Source: Halioglobus sp.
GTDB taxonomy: Bacteria; Pseudomonadota; Gammaproteobacteria; Pseudomonadales; Halieaceae
Assembly (NCBI GenBank): GCA_028825045.1
Contig: JAPKAY010000004.1
Span: 1-64,000 of the forward strand
DNA: 64,000 nucleotides
Direction: 5' to 3'
The notes under the pieces: model-generated
What the model was told of the DNA's origin: nothing
The model's database searches: none
Seen by the model: only the letters and a program-made list of their open reading frames with translations
Program-made: the position numbers and the translations under genes
In this document: piece by piece, positions 1 to 13,230 of the stretch
How positions within the stretch are numbered: the stretch's first letter is position 1
Layout of the letters: each line of letters starts with the position of its first letter

Positions 1-1820
1 GTGACCGACTTTGCCAGATTGCGCGGCTTATCCACGTCCGTGCCTTTTTGAACTGCCACGTGATACGACAGCAGCTGCAGCGCCACCGTATAGACAATCG
101 GCTTGATCACCTCAGGACAATGGGGCATGGGTAGTACCTGAACCCTCGCTTCATTGGCGAAGCCTGCCTCCCTGTCCGCAAAAACAAACAGTTCCCCGCC
201 GCGAGAGCGAACTTCCTCCAGATTCGATTTCAGTTTCTCCAGTAACTCATCATTGGGCGCCACCGCGACCACTGGCATGTCATTGTCCACCAGGGCCAAC
301 GGCCCGTGTTTCAACTCGCCTGCAGGATAGGCCTCAGCATGTATATAGGAAATTTCCTTGAGTTTTAGCGCACCCTCCATTGCGATAGGATATTGTATAC
401 CACGTCCCAGAAAAAGCGCATGTCGCTTCGGAATAAAGGCCTCTGACAGAGTCTGTATCGACGCATCAAGCTCCAGTGTTTCGCGTACATAATCAGGGAG
501 CTTCTTCAGGGCAGATACAATTCCTTCCTGTCGTTCTTTAGGCATCTCCCGTCGCCGCCCCAGTGCCAGTGTCAACATCAACAGAGCAACAAGTTGCGTA
601 GTAAATGCTTTGGTCGAGGCTACACCGATCTCTGCACCCGCCCGCGTGAGAAATACAAGATCGCACTCCCGCACTAAAGAACTATTGTCCACGTTGGCAA
701 TCACAAGGCTGCCAATGAATTCACCGTCAGTTGCGTTGCGAAGAGCGGCTAGTGTATCGGCCGTTTCACCCGACTGGGAGATCGCAACCAGTAAAGTTCC
801 TTCGTGCTGCACGCGTTTTCGATAACGAAATTCCGAAGCAACCTCAACTTCACAGGCAATACCCGCAAGTTCTTCCAACCAATACCGTGCCACCATTCCC
901 GCATGAAAGCTGGTACCACACGCTACAATTTGTATGTTTTTCACGCGATCAAATATTTCTGTCGCGCCGCTGCCAAAGCGTTTTTCGATCTTCCCGCAAT
1001 CCTGTGTATCGGCAAATGTCGCCTTTAGCGCTTCTGGCTGCTCGAAGATTTCCTTGATCATGTAATGATCAAAGTCGCCCATGTCTGGAATTTCCACCGC
1101 GTCGGCTATTCGAGTCGTCGCACGCTGCACTTCTTCGCCGGCGTTATCGAACACTTGCACCGTTGAAGGCGTGACCCTCACCAGGTCTCCCTCTTCCAAA
1201 TAAATAAAACGGTCTGTTACCTGGCGCAGGGCCATCTGATCAGAAGCCAGAAAGTTTTCTCCGATTCCCACGCCGACCACCAAAGGGCTGCCCTTTCGAG
1301 CGCCCACTACTTCCTCTGGACTATTGACGTCTATAGCCGCCAATGCATACGCCCCGTCCAGTCTCAACACTATTTGTTGCATGGCTTGCAGTAGTGACGC
1401 GCCGGACTCGAGCTCCCGATGCAAAAGATGAACCACAACTTCAGTATCTGTGGCAGAGTCCATTACATAGCCAGATGCGATCAATTCTTTACGTAGAGCC
1501 GCGTGGTTCTCAATTATACCGTTGTGAACTAACGCAACACGCTGTCCCGAGCTATGGGGGTGGGCATTTTCACGCGAGGGCTCACCATGCGTTGCCCAGC
1601 GGGTATGGGATATACCCGTTGAGCCAGAATAGGGTTCTTTTTGTTGAGCGAGTTCCAGTTCCTTAACCTTGCCTTTGCGCTTGTGCAGCAGCAAGTTTTG
1701 CTTTCCATCGACGAGCGCCATACCAGCAGAATCGTATCCGCGGTACTCAAGACGGCGCAGCCCTTCCAGCAGGATTTCAGAAACTTCTCGCCGCGCAGCG
1801 GCAGCCACAATGCCACACAT
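1..1820 (-). CDS. glmS: Glucosamine-6-phosphate synthase (glutamine-hydrolysing), missing last few codons
   Basis: Converts fructose-6-phosphate and glutamine to glucosamine-6-phosphate, the first step towards UDP-GlcNAc for peptidoglycan and LPS. The start ATG at 1820 reads MCGIVAA, giving the N-terminal Cys nucleophile of the class II glutamine amidotransferase domain. The reading frame stays open to the window edge, where it reads NLAKSV plus the first two bases of a Thr codon. Because the E. coli protein ends in NLAKSVTVE, only about three residues and the stop lie outside the window. An AAGGA Shine-Dalgarno sits 6 bases before the ATG, inside the end of glmU. The glmU stop is 2 bases upstream, so the pair is translationally close. 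Length of about 609 residues is normal for the family. Confidence 0.97.
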   Translation of the reverse strand, partial: MCGIVAAAARREVSEILLEGLRRLEYRGYDSAGMALVDGKQNLLLHKRKGKVKELELAQQKEPYSGSTGISHTRWATHGEPSRENAHPHSSGQRVALVHNGIIENHAALRKELIASGYVMDSATDTEVVVHLLHRELESGASLLQAMQQIVLRLDGAYALAAIDVNSPEEVVGARKGSPLVVGVGIGENFLASDQMALRQVTDRFIYLEEGDLVRVTPSTVQVFDNAGEEVQRATTRIADAVEIPDMGDFDHYMIKEIFEQPEALKATFADTQDCGKIEKRFGSGATEIFDRVKNIQIVACGTSFHAGMVARYWLEELAGIACEVEVASEFRYRKRVQHEGTLLVAISQSGETADTLAALRNATDGEFIGSLVIANVDNSSLVRECDLVFLTRAGAEIGVASTKAFTTQLVALLMLTLALGRRREMPKERQEGIVSALKKLPDYVRETLELDASIQTLSEAFIPKRHALFLGRGIQYPIAMEGALKLKEISYIHAEAYPAGELKHGPLALVDNDMPVVAVAPNDELLEKLKSNLEEVRSRGGELFVFADREAGFANEARVQVLPMPHCPEVIKPIVYTVALQLLSYHVAVQKGTDVDKPRNLAKSV

Positions 1821-1822
1821 AG

Positions 1823-3193
1823 TCAGTCCTTGGTGTCGGGCTTACGGGGACGATTCCAGCCCTGGATATTACGTTGCCGGGTCCGACTCACTGCCAGATC
1901 TCCCTTGGCCACTTTGGTTGTCACGGTGGAGCCCGCCGCCACAAAGCCCTGGTCTTCAATTAGCAGCGGTGCAACCAGTGTACTGTTGGAGCCAACAAAC
2001 ACCCCCTGACCTATTTCAGTCTTGTGTTTGTTGACGCCATCGTAGTTGCAGGTAATCGTTCCCGCCCCAATATTAACCTCTGCGCCCATTTCACAATCGC
2101 CGATATAGCTTAAGTGGTTCACTTTGCTGCCCGCGCCAATGTTTGCCTTCTTGGTCTCTACAAAGTTTCCGACTCGAGCACCTTCTGCCAGTACCGTTCC
2201 GGGACGCAGGCGGGCATAGGGCCCTACACTACACTTGTTGCCGACCACTGTTCCCTGCAAGTGACTCATGGGATGAACTACTGAGCCCTCACCCACGCTG
2301 ACATCGCTCAGTACACAATTCGCGCCAATCGAAACACCAGGACCCAACTGAACCGCCCCTTCAAAAACAACGTTGACGTCGATAGAAACGTCTTCGGCGC
2401 AGGTGAGGGTGCCACGAATATCAAGACGCCCCGCATCTGCGATACTCACGCCGTCGCGCATCAACTGCTCCGCTCGCCGACGCTGAACCTCTCGCTCCAC
2501 CTGATTAAGTTGCACCCGGTCATTGACCCCAAGAATCTCCAGCGCCGACTCCGCAACACAGGACTTCACTACTTTGCCTGCCGCTACAGCCAGGCTGAGT
2601 ATGTCCGGGAGGTAGAACTCGCCCTGTTGGTTATTATTCTCAACCAGCGGGAGGTATTCCTGAAAGTCCCGGCAAGGTGCTGCCAATAAGCCCGTATTGA
2701 TCTCCTGAATCCGCCGTTGGCTTGGGGTAGCATCCTTATCCTCCACCACGCCTAGCAAGTTGCCGTTCTCGTCCCGAAGAATCCTGCCATAACCGTGGGG
2801 GTTTTGCAGTTCTGCCGTTAACAGCGCGGGGCCATCCTGCGCCTGATGCACCAATTGTTGCAGTGTGGATAGCTGGGTCAGTGGAACATCACCGTAAAGG
2901 ACCAAAACAGTACTATCGGACGATACCGCTGGTAAAGCCTGGCGTACCGCGTGGCCGGTACCCAGTTGCTGCTCCTGCACCACCCAGTTGATATCGTAAC
3001 GCGCCAGCGCCTCGCGAACCTGGTCTCCGCCGTGCCCGATAACCACATGAATGGCCGCAGGTTCTAACACCTGTGCGGTCTTTACCACATGCTCCAGTAG
3101 CGGCATCCCCGCCACCAAGTGCAACACCTTCGGCAGAGAGGATTTCATCCGCGTTCCCTGGCCCGCGCCGAGAATCACGACTTCAAGTTTCAT
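1823..3193 (-). CDS. glmU: Bifunctional UDP-GlcNAc pyrophosphorylase / GlcN-1-P acetyltransferase
   Basis: Acetylates glucosamine-1-phosphate and couples it to UTP, giving cytoplasmic UDP-GlcNAc. The N-terminal nucleotidyltransferase signature LGAGQGTRM starts near residue 8, followed by K and LPKVLH. The second half shows the hexapeptide repeats of a left-handed beta-helix and the NIGAGTITCNYDG acetyltransferase motif. I place the start at the ATG giving MKLEVVILGAG, which makes 456 residues, the same as E. coli. In-frame ATGs 15 and 24 bases further upstream (3208 and 3217) would add 5 or 8 residues. It lies directly before glmS in what looks like a two-gene operon behind its own promoter. 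Confidence 0.97.
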   Translation of the reverse strand: MKLEVVILGAGQGTRMKSSLPKVLHLVAGMPLLEHVVKTAQVLEPAAIHVVIGHGGDQVREALARYDINWVVQEQQLGTGHAVRQALPAVSSDSTVLVLYGDVPLTQLSTLQQLVHQAQDGPALLTAELQNPHGYGRILRDENGNLLGVVEDKDATPSQRRIQEINTGLLAAPCRDFQEYLPLVENNNQQGEFYLPDILSLAVAAGKVVKSCVAESALEILGVNDRVQLNQVEREVQRRRAEQLMRDGVSIADAGRLDIRGTLTCAEDVSIDVNVVFEGAVQLGPGVSIGANCVLSDVSVGEGSVVHPMSHLQGTVVGNKCSVGPYARLRPGTVLAEGARVGNFVETKKANIGAGSKVNHLSYIGDCEMGAEVNIGAGTITCNYDGVNKHKTEIGQGVFVGSNSTLVAPLLIEDQGFVAAGSTVTTKVAKGDLAVSRTRQRNIQGWNRPRKPDTKD

Positions 3194-3261
3194 GGCAACG
3201 TTTTCCATCCTTTTCATTCTTGGTACTTACTGGGCTGGAGGTACCCATAATCGTTCTTACT

Positions 3262-3290
3262 ATTATGCGCTGCGGGACAACCATCGCCAA
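3262..3290 (-). promoter_or_regulatory. Sigma-70-type promoter for glmU-glmS
   Basis: On the minus strand TTGGCG (3285-3290) and CATAAT (3262-3267) are separated by 17 bases. This is a good sigma-70 match lying 69 bases before the glmU ATG and downstream of the atpC terminator. It would let glmUS be transcribed apart from the atp operon. Confidence 0.6.
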
Positions 3291-3321
3291 CCATCGCAGT
3301 GTGACGTGTTTTGCAGGTGGC

Positions 3322-3346
3322 AAAAAAAACCCCAGTGAAACCGGGG
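3322..3346 (-). terminator. Rho-independent terminator of the atp operon
   Basis: On the minus strand CCCCGG-TTTCA-CTGGGG forms a 6-bp stem with one G-T pair, directly followed by eight T residues. It lies 37 bases past the atpC stop and ends the atp operon before glmU. Confidence 0.85.
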
Positions 3347-3382
3347 CTTTTGGGCATTTCTTAGCGTTGAGACTCTCTCGAC

Positions 3383-3811
3383 CTAGCCTCTCCCGGCCCG
3401 GTTCTTCATTTTGCGCAGCGTAGCAAGCTGCGCCGCAGCTTCCGCCAACTGGGCGGATGCCCGCCCATAATCAAAATCGCCCGTTTGGTTAGCCAGAGCA
3501 TGTTCTGCCTCTCTGCGAGCCTCTTCTGCCGCGGCTTCGTCAACATCGTCCGCACGAATCGCCGTATCTGCGAGAATTGACACTACCCCCGGCTGCACCT
3601 CGAGAAACCCGCCAGAGACATAGAAAACATGCTCTTCTCCGCCTTGTGCCACAATGCGGACTGGCCCGGGCACCAGGGAAGTGAGCAACGGCGCGTGGCC
3701 ATAGCTAACGCCCAGTTCACCCACTGCACCGGTTGCAACGAGCATTTCCACCAAGCCCGAAAAAATTTCTTCCTCTGCACTAACGATGTCGCAGTGAATA
3801 GTCATTGCCAT
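3383..3811 (-). CDS. atpC: ATP synthase F1 epsilon subunit
   Basis: Central-stalk subunit of F1 that couples gamma rotation to the c ring and inhibits ATP hydrolysis. The N-terminus [19 protein letters not shown] matches the E. coli start (MAMTYHLDVVSAEQQMFSG), which supports this ATG over the one two codons later. A beta-sandwich N-terminal domain comes first. It is followed by a C-terminal helical hairpin rich in Ala and Glu, with the family-typical A-Q-L-A-E-A repeat. At 142 residues it is of normal length. It is the last gene of the atp operon, 28 bases behind atpD and followed by a terminator. Confidence 0.98.
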   Translation of the reverse strand: MAMTIHCDIVSAEEEIFSGLVEMLVATGAVGELGVSYGHAPLLTSLVPGPVRIVAQGGEEHVFYVSGGFLEVQPGVVSILADTAIRADDVDEAAAEEARREAEHALANQTGDFDYGRASAQLAEAAAQLATLRKMKNRAGRG

Positions 3812-3839
3812 ACCCTACTAGCCTCGCTGACCTATTACT

Positions 3840-6178
<2,339 letters not shown>

Positions 6179-6195
6179 CTACTGATCCTCTGGCT

Positions 6196-7740
6196 CTACC
6201 AGGTTTGAGTCGACTTGAAGGATTCAACTGCAGACTTGAACGCAGCCGCGATTTCGTCGTTGTAGTCGCCACTGTCAACAATGCTCTTCATTAAATCGCC
6301 GTGTTCAGCGTGCATATAGGACAACAATGCGCCCTCGAAATCACCTAGCTTGTTGACTTCGATATCGCTCAAATATCCTTCGTTCGCGGCAAACAACACC
6401 ACTCCCATTTCGGCAATCGACTGGGGAGAGTACTGCTTCTGTTTCATCAATTCGGTAACGCGCGCACCGTGATCAAGCTGAGCCTTGGTCGCGTCATCGA
6501 GATCAGATGCAAACTGTGAGAACGCCGCCAGCTCACGGTACTGCGCCAAAGCAGTTCGAATACCACCGGACAGCTTTTTGATGATCTTGGTCTGCGCTGC
6601 ACCCCCCACACGGGAAACAGAAATACCGGCGTTCATCGCCGGGCGAATGCCCGCATTGAACATATCGGCTTCCAGAAAGATCTGGCCATCAGTAATAGAA
6701 ATTACATTGGTTGGAACGAAAGCAGAAACATCGCCAGCCTGTGTCTCGATAACAGGCAGGGCGGTGAGAGATCCGGTCTTACCTTTGACGGCTCCGTCCG
6801 TAAATTTTTCCACATAGTCGGCGTTGACCCGCGCCGCGCGCTCCAGCAAACGAGAGTGGAGATAGAAAACGTCGCCCGGGTAAGCTTCACGACCCGGGGG
6901 CCGACGTAGCAGCAATGAAATTTGGCGATAGGCCCAAGCCTGCTTGGTCAGGTCATCGTAAATGATCAGAGCGTCTTCACCACGATCACGGTAGTACTCA
7001 CCCATGGTACAGCCAGCAAAGGGCGCCAAGAACTGCATGGCAGCGGGGTCGGAAGCGGTGGCGGCAACAATAATAGTGTGGTCCATCGCGCCGTGTTCTT
7101 CCAGTTTGCGCACCACGGCCGCAACAGAGGACGCTTTCTGGCCGATAGCCACGTAGACACATTTAATACCCGTGCCTTTCTGGTTGATGATGGCATCAAC
7201 AGCGATAGCGGTCTTGCCGATCTGCCGGTCGCCGATAATTAATTCGCGCTGGCCGCGACCAATCGGCACCATGGCATCAATCGCCTTGAGACCAATCTGC
7301 ACGGGCTGATCGACCGACTGGCGAGCAATAACGCCCGGGGCAACCTTTTCCAATGCATCAGTCATAGCCGCATTGACCGGACCCTTGCCATCAATAGGGC
7401 TGCCAAGTGCATCCACGACGCGACCTTGCAGTTCGGGTCCTACCGGCACTTCCAGAATACGGCCGGTGCAGCGACAGCTTTGACCTTCCGCCAAGCTTTT
7501 GTAATCCCCAAGAATTACCGCGCCCACGGAGTCGCGCTCGAGGTTGAGCGCCATCCCGTAGATGCCGCCCTCAAATTCAATCATCTCACCGTACATCACT
7601 TCGGCGAGGCCATGAATTCGGATAATGCCGTCGGTCACCGAGACCACGGTACCCTCATTACGCGCCTCTACGCTAACATCGAGGTTGTCGATGCGCTGCT
7701 TGATAATCTCGCTGATCTCAGATGGATTCAGTTGTTGCAT
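6196..7740 (-). CDS. atpA: ATP synthase F1 alpha subunit
   Basis: Non-catalytic nucleotide-binding subunit alternating with beta in the F1 hexamer. It begins [17 protein letters not shown], as in other gammaproteobacteria. The P-loop GDRQIGKT lies near residue 170, and the family signature [14 protein letters not shown] is near residue 365. At 514 residues it is full length. It is 17 bases upstream of atpG and 29 bases behind atpH. Confidence 0.98.
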   Translation of the reverse strand: MQQLNPSEISEIIKQRIDNLDVSVEARNEGTVVSVTDGIIRIHGLAEVMYGEMIEFEGGIYGMALNLERDSVGAVILGDYKSLAEGQSCRCTGRILEVPVGPELQGRVVDALGSPIDGKGPVNAAMTDALEKVAPGVIARQSVDQPVQIGLKAIDAMVPIGRGQRELIIGDRQIGKTAIAVDAIINQKGTGIKCVYVAIGQKASSVAAVVRKLEEHGAMDHTIIVAATASDPAAMQFLAPFAGCTMGEYYRDRGEDALIIYDDLTKQAWAYRQISLLLRRPPGREAYPGDVFYLHSRLLERAARVNADYVEKFTDGAVKGKTGSLTALPVIETQAGDVSAFVPTNVISITDGQIFLEADMFNAGIRPAMNAGISVSRVGGAAQTKIIKKLSGGIRTALAQYRELAAFSQFASDLDDATKAQLDHGARVTELMKQKQYSPQSIAEMGVVLFAANEGYLSDIEVNKLGDFEGALLSYMHAEHGDLMKSIVDSGDYNDEIAAAFKSAVESFKSTQTW

Positions 7741-7769
7741 GCTCTGTTCCTCAGTCCTGCGTCTATTGT

Positions 7770-8306
7770 CTAGGAATTCATGGCTTCGGCCAGCTTATTC
7801 AACCTGCCGCGCACGGAGCCATCGATCACCAGATCACCGGCCCTGATTAAAACGCCACCCAAAATGCTCCGGTCGGTGGCGGTGCTGACTTTTACATCAC
7901 GCTCGAGCTTCTTGCCCAACACCTCTCCCAGTTTCGCTACGGTGGCCTCATCCATGTCAAATGCAGATATGACTTCCACATCCACTGACTTTTCCTGGTT
8001 GGCCTTGAATAATTCAAACTGAGTTTGGATATAGGGCAGTAATGCTATGCGCTTGTTGGAGGACAGTATGCTGACGAAATTCTTTACTTCCTGGCCCGTC
8101 GCATCGCCACAAACATCATTCAGTGTCTGCGCCTGCTGCTCATTGGTCAGCGCTGGGTTGTCCAGGATGACCCTGACACACTCATCAGCGGCAACCGCGG
8201 CACAGGTGGCCAATTGCGCCGACCACTCGCCTAGAGCCTTGTGATCCCGTGCGAACTCAAAAGCCGCTTTAGCATAGGGACGAGCCAATGTGCTTAATTC
8301 AGCCAT
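7770..8306 (-). CDS. atpH: ATP synthase F1 delta subunit
   Basis: Peripheral-stalk subunit joining the b dimer to the top of F1. The N-terminal [13 protein letters not shown] is the family signature, and the C-terminal part carries the conserved [11 protein letters not shown] with [10 protein letters not shown]. At 178 residues it is full length. It stands between atpF (12 bases upstream) and atpA. Confidence 0.97.
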   Translation of the reverse strand: MAELSTLARPYAKAAFEFARDHKALGEWSAQLATCAAVAADECVRVILDNPALTNEQQAQTLNDVCGDATGQEVKNFVSILSSNKRIALLPYIQTQFELFKANQEKSVDVEVISAFDMDEATVAKLGEVLGKKLERDVKVSTATDRSILGGVLIRAGDLVIDGSVRGRLNKLAEAMNS

Positions 8307-8318
8307 AGTCTTGCGTCC

Positions 8319-8789
8319 CTATAGCTCTGCTGCCAGCTTATCGACCAACTCATTGTGAGCCTCCCGGTCAATCGCTGCGCCCAATACTTTTTCAGCACCC
8401 GCAAGCGTCAAAGCTGCCACCTGAGAGCGCAGATGTTCACGCGCTCGGTTAGCTTCCTGCTCAATCTCTGCCTGTGCAGATACTTTCACTCGCTCAGCCT
8501 CTGCCAGTGCAGCATTCTTGGCCTCTTCCACCAGCTGAGTGCCGCGCTTGTTCGCTGCGTCGACTATGCCCGCAGCCTCTGACTTAGCGTCTTTTAAACG
8601 CTCAACAGCCTTTTCTTTTGCCAACTCCAGATCGAGACTGGCACGATCCGCGGCGGCTAGGCCGTCTGTTATCTTCTTCTCGCGCTCCGCCATGGCCGCC
8701 ATAATCGGTGGCCACACATACTTCATGCAAAACAGCACGAAGCCGACAAAGGCGATCATCTGACCGATAAGCGTAAGGTTAATATTCAC
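8319..8789 (-). CDS. atpF: ATP synthase Fo b subunit
   Basis: Peripheral stalk of Fo. One N-terminal membrane helix (about residues 5-25, [20 protein letters not shown]) is followed by a long charged, Ala-rich helix that forms the parallel b2 dimer. At 156 residues it is the same length as in E. coli. The position between atpE and atpH fits. Confidence 0.97.
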   Translation of the reverse strand: MNINLTLIGQMIAFVGFVLFCMKYVWPPIMAAMAEREKKITDGLAAADRASLDLELAKEKAVERLKDAKSEAAGIVDAANKRGTQLVEEAKNAALAEAERVKVSAQAEIEQEANRAREHLRSQVAALTLAGAEKVLGAAIDREAHNELVDKLAAEL

Positions 8790-8853
8790 GCTTGCTCCTC
8801 ACATATTATTGAGGGCCGCGCTCAGGGCAGCCCTATTCCCGTCGTAGGTCGTA

Positions 8854-9093
<240 letters not shown>

Positions 9094-9131
9094 CTAGCGT
9101 TAAATAACCAAAGGTTACGAGTTAATGTGAA

Positions 9132-10010
<879 letters not shown>

Positions 10011-10049
10011 CTATCAAAACTCTCGCTTCTCTGTATCCATTTCCGTGAG

Positions 10050-10439
10050 CTAACTCTGCTGGTCGCGGGTAAGCAGCAACCAACTTCCTACAAACTGTAC
10101 GGGCAGCATCACCAGATAACCAATGAAAACTGCCAGGCCGTCTACTGGCCGCACCACTGCAAAGACAACGGCAAATCCGGCGACACTCAGTATAAACTTG
10201 CCAACCTCGCCCAAGTAGCTGGACCGGGCTATTGCTGGGGCAGATCGCGCACCGCGCCATCTGAACGCAAGTAGCGCGAAATATCCCTGAGGCACGATGG
10301 CTATCAGGCCACCACTAAGCACCGAATACGCAAAAACTTTGTCATACGCCACCAAACCCAGACATAGCGAAACGAGCAATGCCAGTTGAACCACGGTGAT
10401 ACGGTGGACCGGAGGACGCGTTATTTCAGCACCGCTCAT
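10050..10439 (-). CDS. atpI: ATP synthase assembly protein AtpI
   Basis: Small membrane protein encoded first in many atp operons and linked to c-ring assembly or Mg2+ supply. Four hydrophobic segments fill the 129 residues, with a charged middle loop (FRWRGARSAP). I chose the ATG giving MSGAEITRPP because GAGG precedes it by 5-7 bases. A GTG twelve codons upstream (10475), also with GAGGA before it, is possible and would still lie downstream of the predicted promoter. The family is poorly conserved, so the call rests mainly on position before atpB and on topology. Confidence 0.88.
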   Translation of the reverse strand: MSGAEITRPPVHRITVVQLALLVSLCLGLVAYDKVFAYSVLSGGLIAIVPQGYFALLAFRWRGARSAPAIARSSYLGEVGKFILSVAGFAVVFAVVRPVDGLAVFIGYLVMLPVQFVGSWLLLTRDQQS

Positions 10440-10782
10440 GAGCGCCTCGCGATAATTCCCCTGGCGCAAATACACGGGAATCTTCCTCGGTTCGGGCGCG
10501 CATTATAAGGACATTACGGGGCAGGTTCAACCTGCAGATGGGCGCAGTCTGGATAATAATTAGCGCAGTTAGCGGCATGTTCGCAGCGACATATCGCAGT
10601 TCTGGGGCTCACCTAAACCGAGACACCGTATCTTGTACCCTGCACCAATTTCGAAGTACCAGATAGTGTGTTTGCCGTATGGGTTAGCGCTTGTCCGGTG
10701 CCGGCTGTTCATCAATACACCAGGTGGTCGGTAAGGGTCCAGCCGAATGAGAACCCCGGCCAGCGGAATCCGTACACCGCTG
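10440..10782. other. Intergenic region between parB and atpI
   Basis: About 340 bases without a convincing gene. Its atpI-proximal part holds the atp operon promoter. I see no T-rich hairpin behind parB, so read-through from parAB into atp is possible. An 83-codon open frame here resembles no family and overlaps the parB end. Confidence 0.6.
10502..10530 (-). promoter_or_regulatory. Sigma-70 promoter of the atp operon
   Basis: On the minus strand TTGAAC (10525-10530), 17 bases and a perfect TATAAT (10502-10507) form a near-consensus promoter. Initiation near 10495 would give a leader of about 55 bases to the chosen atpI ATG. Confidence 0.8.
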
Positions 10783-11685
10783 CTATTTGATGTGCCCCAA
10801 GATTCCGTCCAGCTCATCAAGACTGTTGTAAGTGATCACCAACTTACCCTTGCCCTTTGCGCTGTGTTGAATCTGCACCGAGGCGCCAAGCCGCTGGGCC
10901 AAATCATCTTGCAAATTCCGAACATTGGGATCGAGTTTTTTCCCGGTTGAGGTCGCTGTCGGTTTTGCCAGCAGGCCGCGCACCAACGCTTCGGTTTGTC
11001 GCACCGTGAGCCCCTTGGCCACTACCGAACGTGCCGCCTGAGACTGGCTCGCGCCCTCCAGTCCCAACAGCGCCTTAGCATGGCCCATTTCCAGATCACC
11101 ATGCTCAACCAGACGACGCACGTCTTCCTGAAGACTCATTAACCGCAAGAGATTCGCTACGGCAGAGCGGGATTTTCCGACTGCCGTCGCCACTTCCTGC
11201 TGCGTCAGGTCGAATTCCCGCTGCAGCCGCTGCAAGGAACCCGCTTCCTCAATGGGGTTGAGATCTTCCCGCTGAATATTCTCGATTAACGCCATCGCAA
11301 TGGCTGCCTCGTCTGAGACATCACGTATCACCGCTGGAATGACATCAAGGCCAGCCATCTGCGTGGCGCGCCATCGACGCTCTCCAGCGATAATTTCAAA
11401 TTTTTGGTCGGATATCGGACGCACCACTATAGGTTGCATTACCCCCTGCGCAACGATGCTGTCCGCCAACTCCTGCAACGACTCAGGCTCCATATCTCGA
11501 CGCGGTTGATACTTGCCTCGCTGGATGAGATCAACCGGCAGCTCCCTCATAGCCTGATCATTGGCGCGGGTTGCCCCACCCTCGGAATTGTCCAGGGCAG
11601 CATCTGTAACAGCTGATTGTGCGCTGCTACCTCCACTGAGAAGCGCTTCGAGCCCTCGCCCCAGGCCCCGTTTTTTACCAGACAT
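10783..11685 (-). CDS. parB: Chromosome-partitioning protein ParB
   Basis: CTP-dependent DNA clamp that loads at parS sites near the origin and acts with ParA in chromosome segregation. The N-terminus KKRGLGRGLEALLSG is the ParA-interacting motif. The CTP-binding motif GERRWRA is near residue 104. The helix-turn-helix follows (QQEVATAVGKSRSAVAN, residues about 165-181), and a C-terminal dimerisation segment closes the protein. At 300 residues it is typical. Two perfect parS palindromes inside recF in this same window are its predicted targets. Confidence 0.97.
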   Translation of the reverse strand: MSGKKRGLGRGLEALLSGGSSAQSAVTDAALDNSEGGATRANDQAMRELPVDLIQRGKYQPRRDMEPESLQELADSIVAQGVMQPIVVRPISDQKFEIIAGERRWRATQMAGLDVIPAVIRDVSDEAAIAMALIENIQREDLNPIEEAGSLQRLQREFDLTQQEVATAVGKSRSAVANLLRLMSLQEDVRRLVEHGDLEMGHAKALLGLEGASQSQAARSVVAKGLTVRQTEALVRGLLAKPTATSTGKKLDPNVRNLQDDLAQRLGASVQIQHSAKGKGKLVITYNSLDELDGILGHIK

Positions 11686-11707
11686 CTGCGCTCTCCATCA
11701 TTTCAAG

Positions 11708-12523
11708 TCACACCGCGCTGCCGGACTGCCCGGCGGTCTCTGTCTCGTCTCTGCGTATTATCTCCCCGGCAAGCGCCATGTAGGCCTTAGAACCACGGGA
11801 GTATTTGTCGTAATACATTGCAGGAACGCCATGACTCGGGGCCTCAGCAAGCCTCACATTGCGCGGTATTACGGTACGATATACCTTGTCACCGAAGTGC
11901 TCGTGTAGCTGAGCAGAAACATCGTTAGTCAGTCTGTTTCGCGGATCATACATAGTGCGCAGAATGCCCTCTATGTGTAACGTGCTATTGGATGCCTGTG
12001 TCACGCCTTCGATGGTTTGCACCAGGGCCGCAAGACCCTCCAGTGCAAAATACTCACACTGCATCGCTATTATCACGCCATCGGCGGCTACCAGCGCATT
12101 GATGGTGAGCATATTGAGCGACGGAGGGCAGTCAATCAGCACGTAATCATATTGTCCGGCAATCTCAGACAAAGAGGTGCGCAAACGCAATTCCCTTTGC
12201 TCAACGTCCATGAGCTCCACTTCAGCAGCGGTGAGGTCACCATTGGCCGGCAACACAAAAAAGCCGCTCTCGCCGGTCGGTTGCGCTACCAAATGAATGG
12301 GTACACGGTGGACTAAAACATCATATATCGTGCGCTCGACACTGTGTTTGTCGATACCACTGCCCATGGTGGCATTGCCCTGTGGATCCAGATCCACTAA
12401 CAACACGCGCTGCTTCATCGCCGCAAGGGACGCCGCAAGATTGACGCAAGTCGTGGTTTTGCCAACCCCGCCCTTTTGATTCGCAATCGCAATAATTCTG
12501 GTCAATGAACTGGTCCCTGGCAT
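11708..12523 (-). CDS. parA: Chromosome-partitioning ATPase ParA
   Basis: Walker-type ATPase that binds nucleoid DNA and moves ParB-parS complexes. The deviant Walker A motif KGGVGKTTT lies near residue 18, Walker A' is LLVDLDPQGNAT and Walker B is VLIDCPPSL. At 271 residues it is the usual chromosomal (Soj-like) size without an N-terminal HTH. It starts 2 bases after the rsmG stop and is followed by parB after 22 bases, so the three genes are one unit. Confidence 0.97.
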   Translation of the reverse strand: MPGTSSLTRIIAIANQKGGVGKTTTCVNLAASLAAMKQRVLLVDLDPQGNATMGSGIDKHSVERTIYDVLVHRVPIHLVAQPTGESGFFVLPANGDLTAAEVELMDVEQRELRLRTSLSEIAGQYDYVLIDCPPSLNMLTINALVAADGVIIAMQCEYFALEGLAALVQTIEGVTQASNSTLHIEGILRTMYDPRNRLTNDVSAQLHEHFGDKVYRTVIPRNVRLAEAPSHGVPAMYYDKYSRGSKAYMALAGEIIRRDETETAGQSGSAV

Positions 12524-12525
12524 TA

Positions 12526-13230
12526 TTATCCCGGTCTGTCCGGGCCCTGTTGCAGCACGAGCTCAACCAAGTGTCGCTGCTCACGTAGCCCCGGCACAGT
12601 AAGCGGATAAACCGACACCTGATCGCACTCCGCGCGCACCGGTTCAAGCTCCTCGCCAGGGTGCACACCTTTCATCGCGAGGAGCCGACCACCGGGGGCC
12701 AACAGGTGGCGGCAACCATGCATCATATCCTGTAAAGAAGCAAAGGCTCGGGACAACACCGCATCAAATGACTCCGCCGCGCGAAACGATTCCACACGTG
12801 CCTGATGCACAACTATATTATCCAGGCAAAGGGCCGTTTTCACCTGAAAAAGGAATCGCGTTTTTTTGCCATTACTGTCGAGTAGGTGGAACTCCCGCTC
12901 CGGAAACATTATTGCCATCGGAATGCCTGGAAGTCCGGCCCCTGTGCCAACGTCGATAACCCGCTTGCCTGATAAATAGGGCGTAATCGCCAGGCTATCC
13001 AGCAAGTGCCGCGATACCATTTGGCCCATCTCGCGCACAGCCGTCAGGTTGTACGTTTTATTCCAATTCGACATCAGAGCGAGATAGTCGAGCAAGCGCT
13101 CCTGTTGGCCGACCTCAAGCGTCAGGTCAAGAGCAGCACAACCGCGTTGCAACTGCGCCAGCAGGTCCGGCTCCAACTCAGGCGCGCAGGCGCTGGCCGT
13201 CTGGCGCAGGGCCCTGCTCGTCAAGGTCAT
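12526..13230 (-). CDS. rsmG: 16S rRNA (guanine-527-N7)-methyltransferase
   Basis: SAM-dependent methylation of G527 in the 16S rRNA 530 loop. The family motif [12 protein letters not shown] is followed by the SAM-binding loop [14 protein letters not shown]. From the first ATG the protein has 234 residues, about 20 more at the N-terminus than E. coli, and overlaps the mnmG end by 53 bases. A non-ATG start about 18 codons in, at the mnmG stop, would remove the overlap, but I cannot decide between them. It lies between mnmG and parA as in Pseudomonas. Confidence 0.95.
   Translation of the reverse strand: MTLTSRALRQTASACAPELEPDLLAQLQRGCAALDLTLEVGQQERLLDYLALMSNWNKTYNLTAVREMGQMVSRHLLDSLAITPYLSGKRVIDVGTGAGLPGIPMAIMFPEREFHLLDSNGKKTRFLFQVKTALCLDNIVVHQARVESFRAAESFDAVLSRAFASLQDMMHGCRHLLAPGGRLLAMKGVHPGEELEPVRAECDQVSVYPLTVPGLREQRHLVELVLQQGPDRPG

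Noticed and set aside
10569..10820. 83-codon open frame between atpI and parB (minus)
   Set aside because: It overlaps the parB end in another frame, resembles no family I know and has no convincing Shine-Dalgarno.
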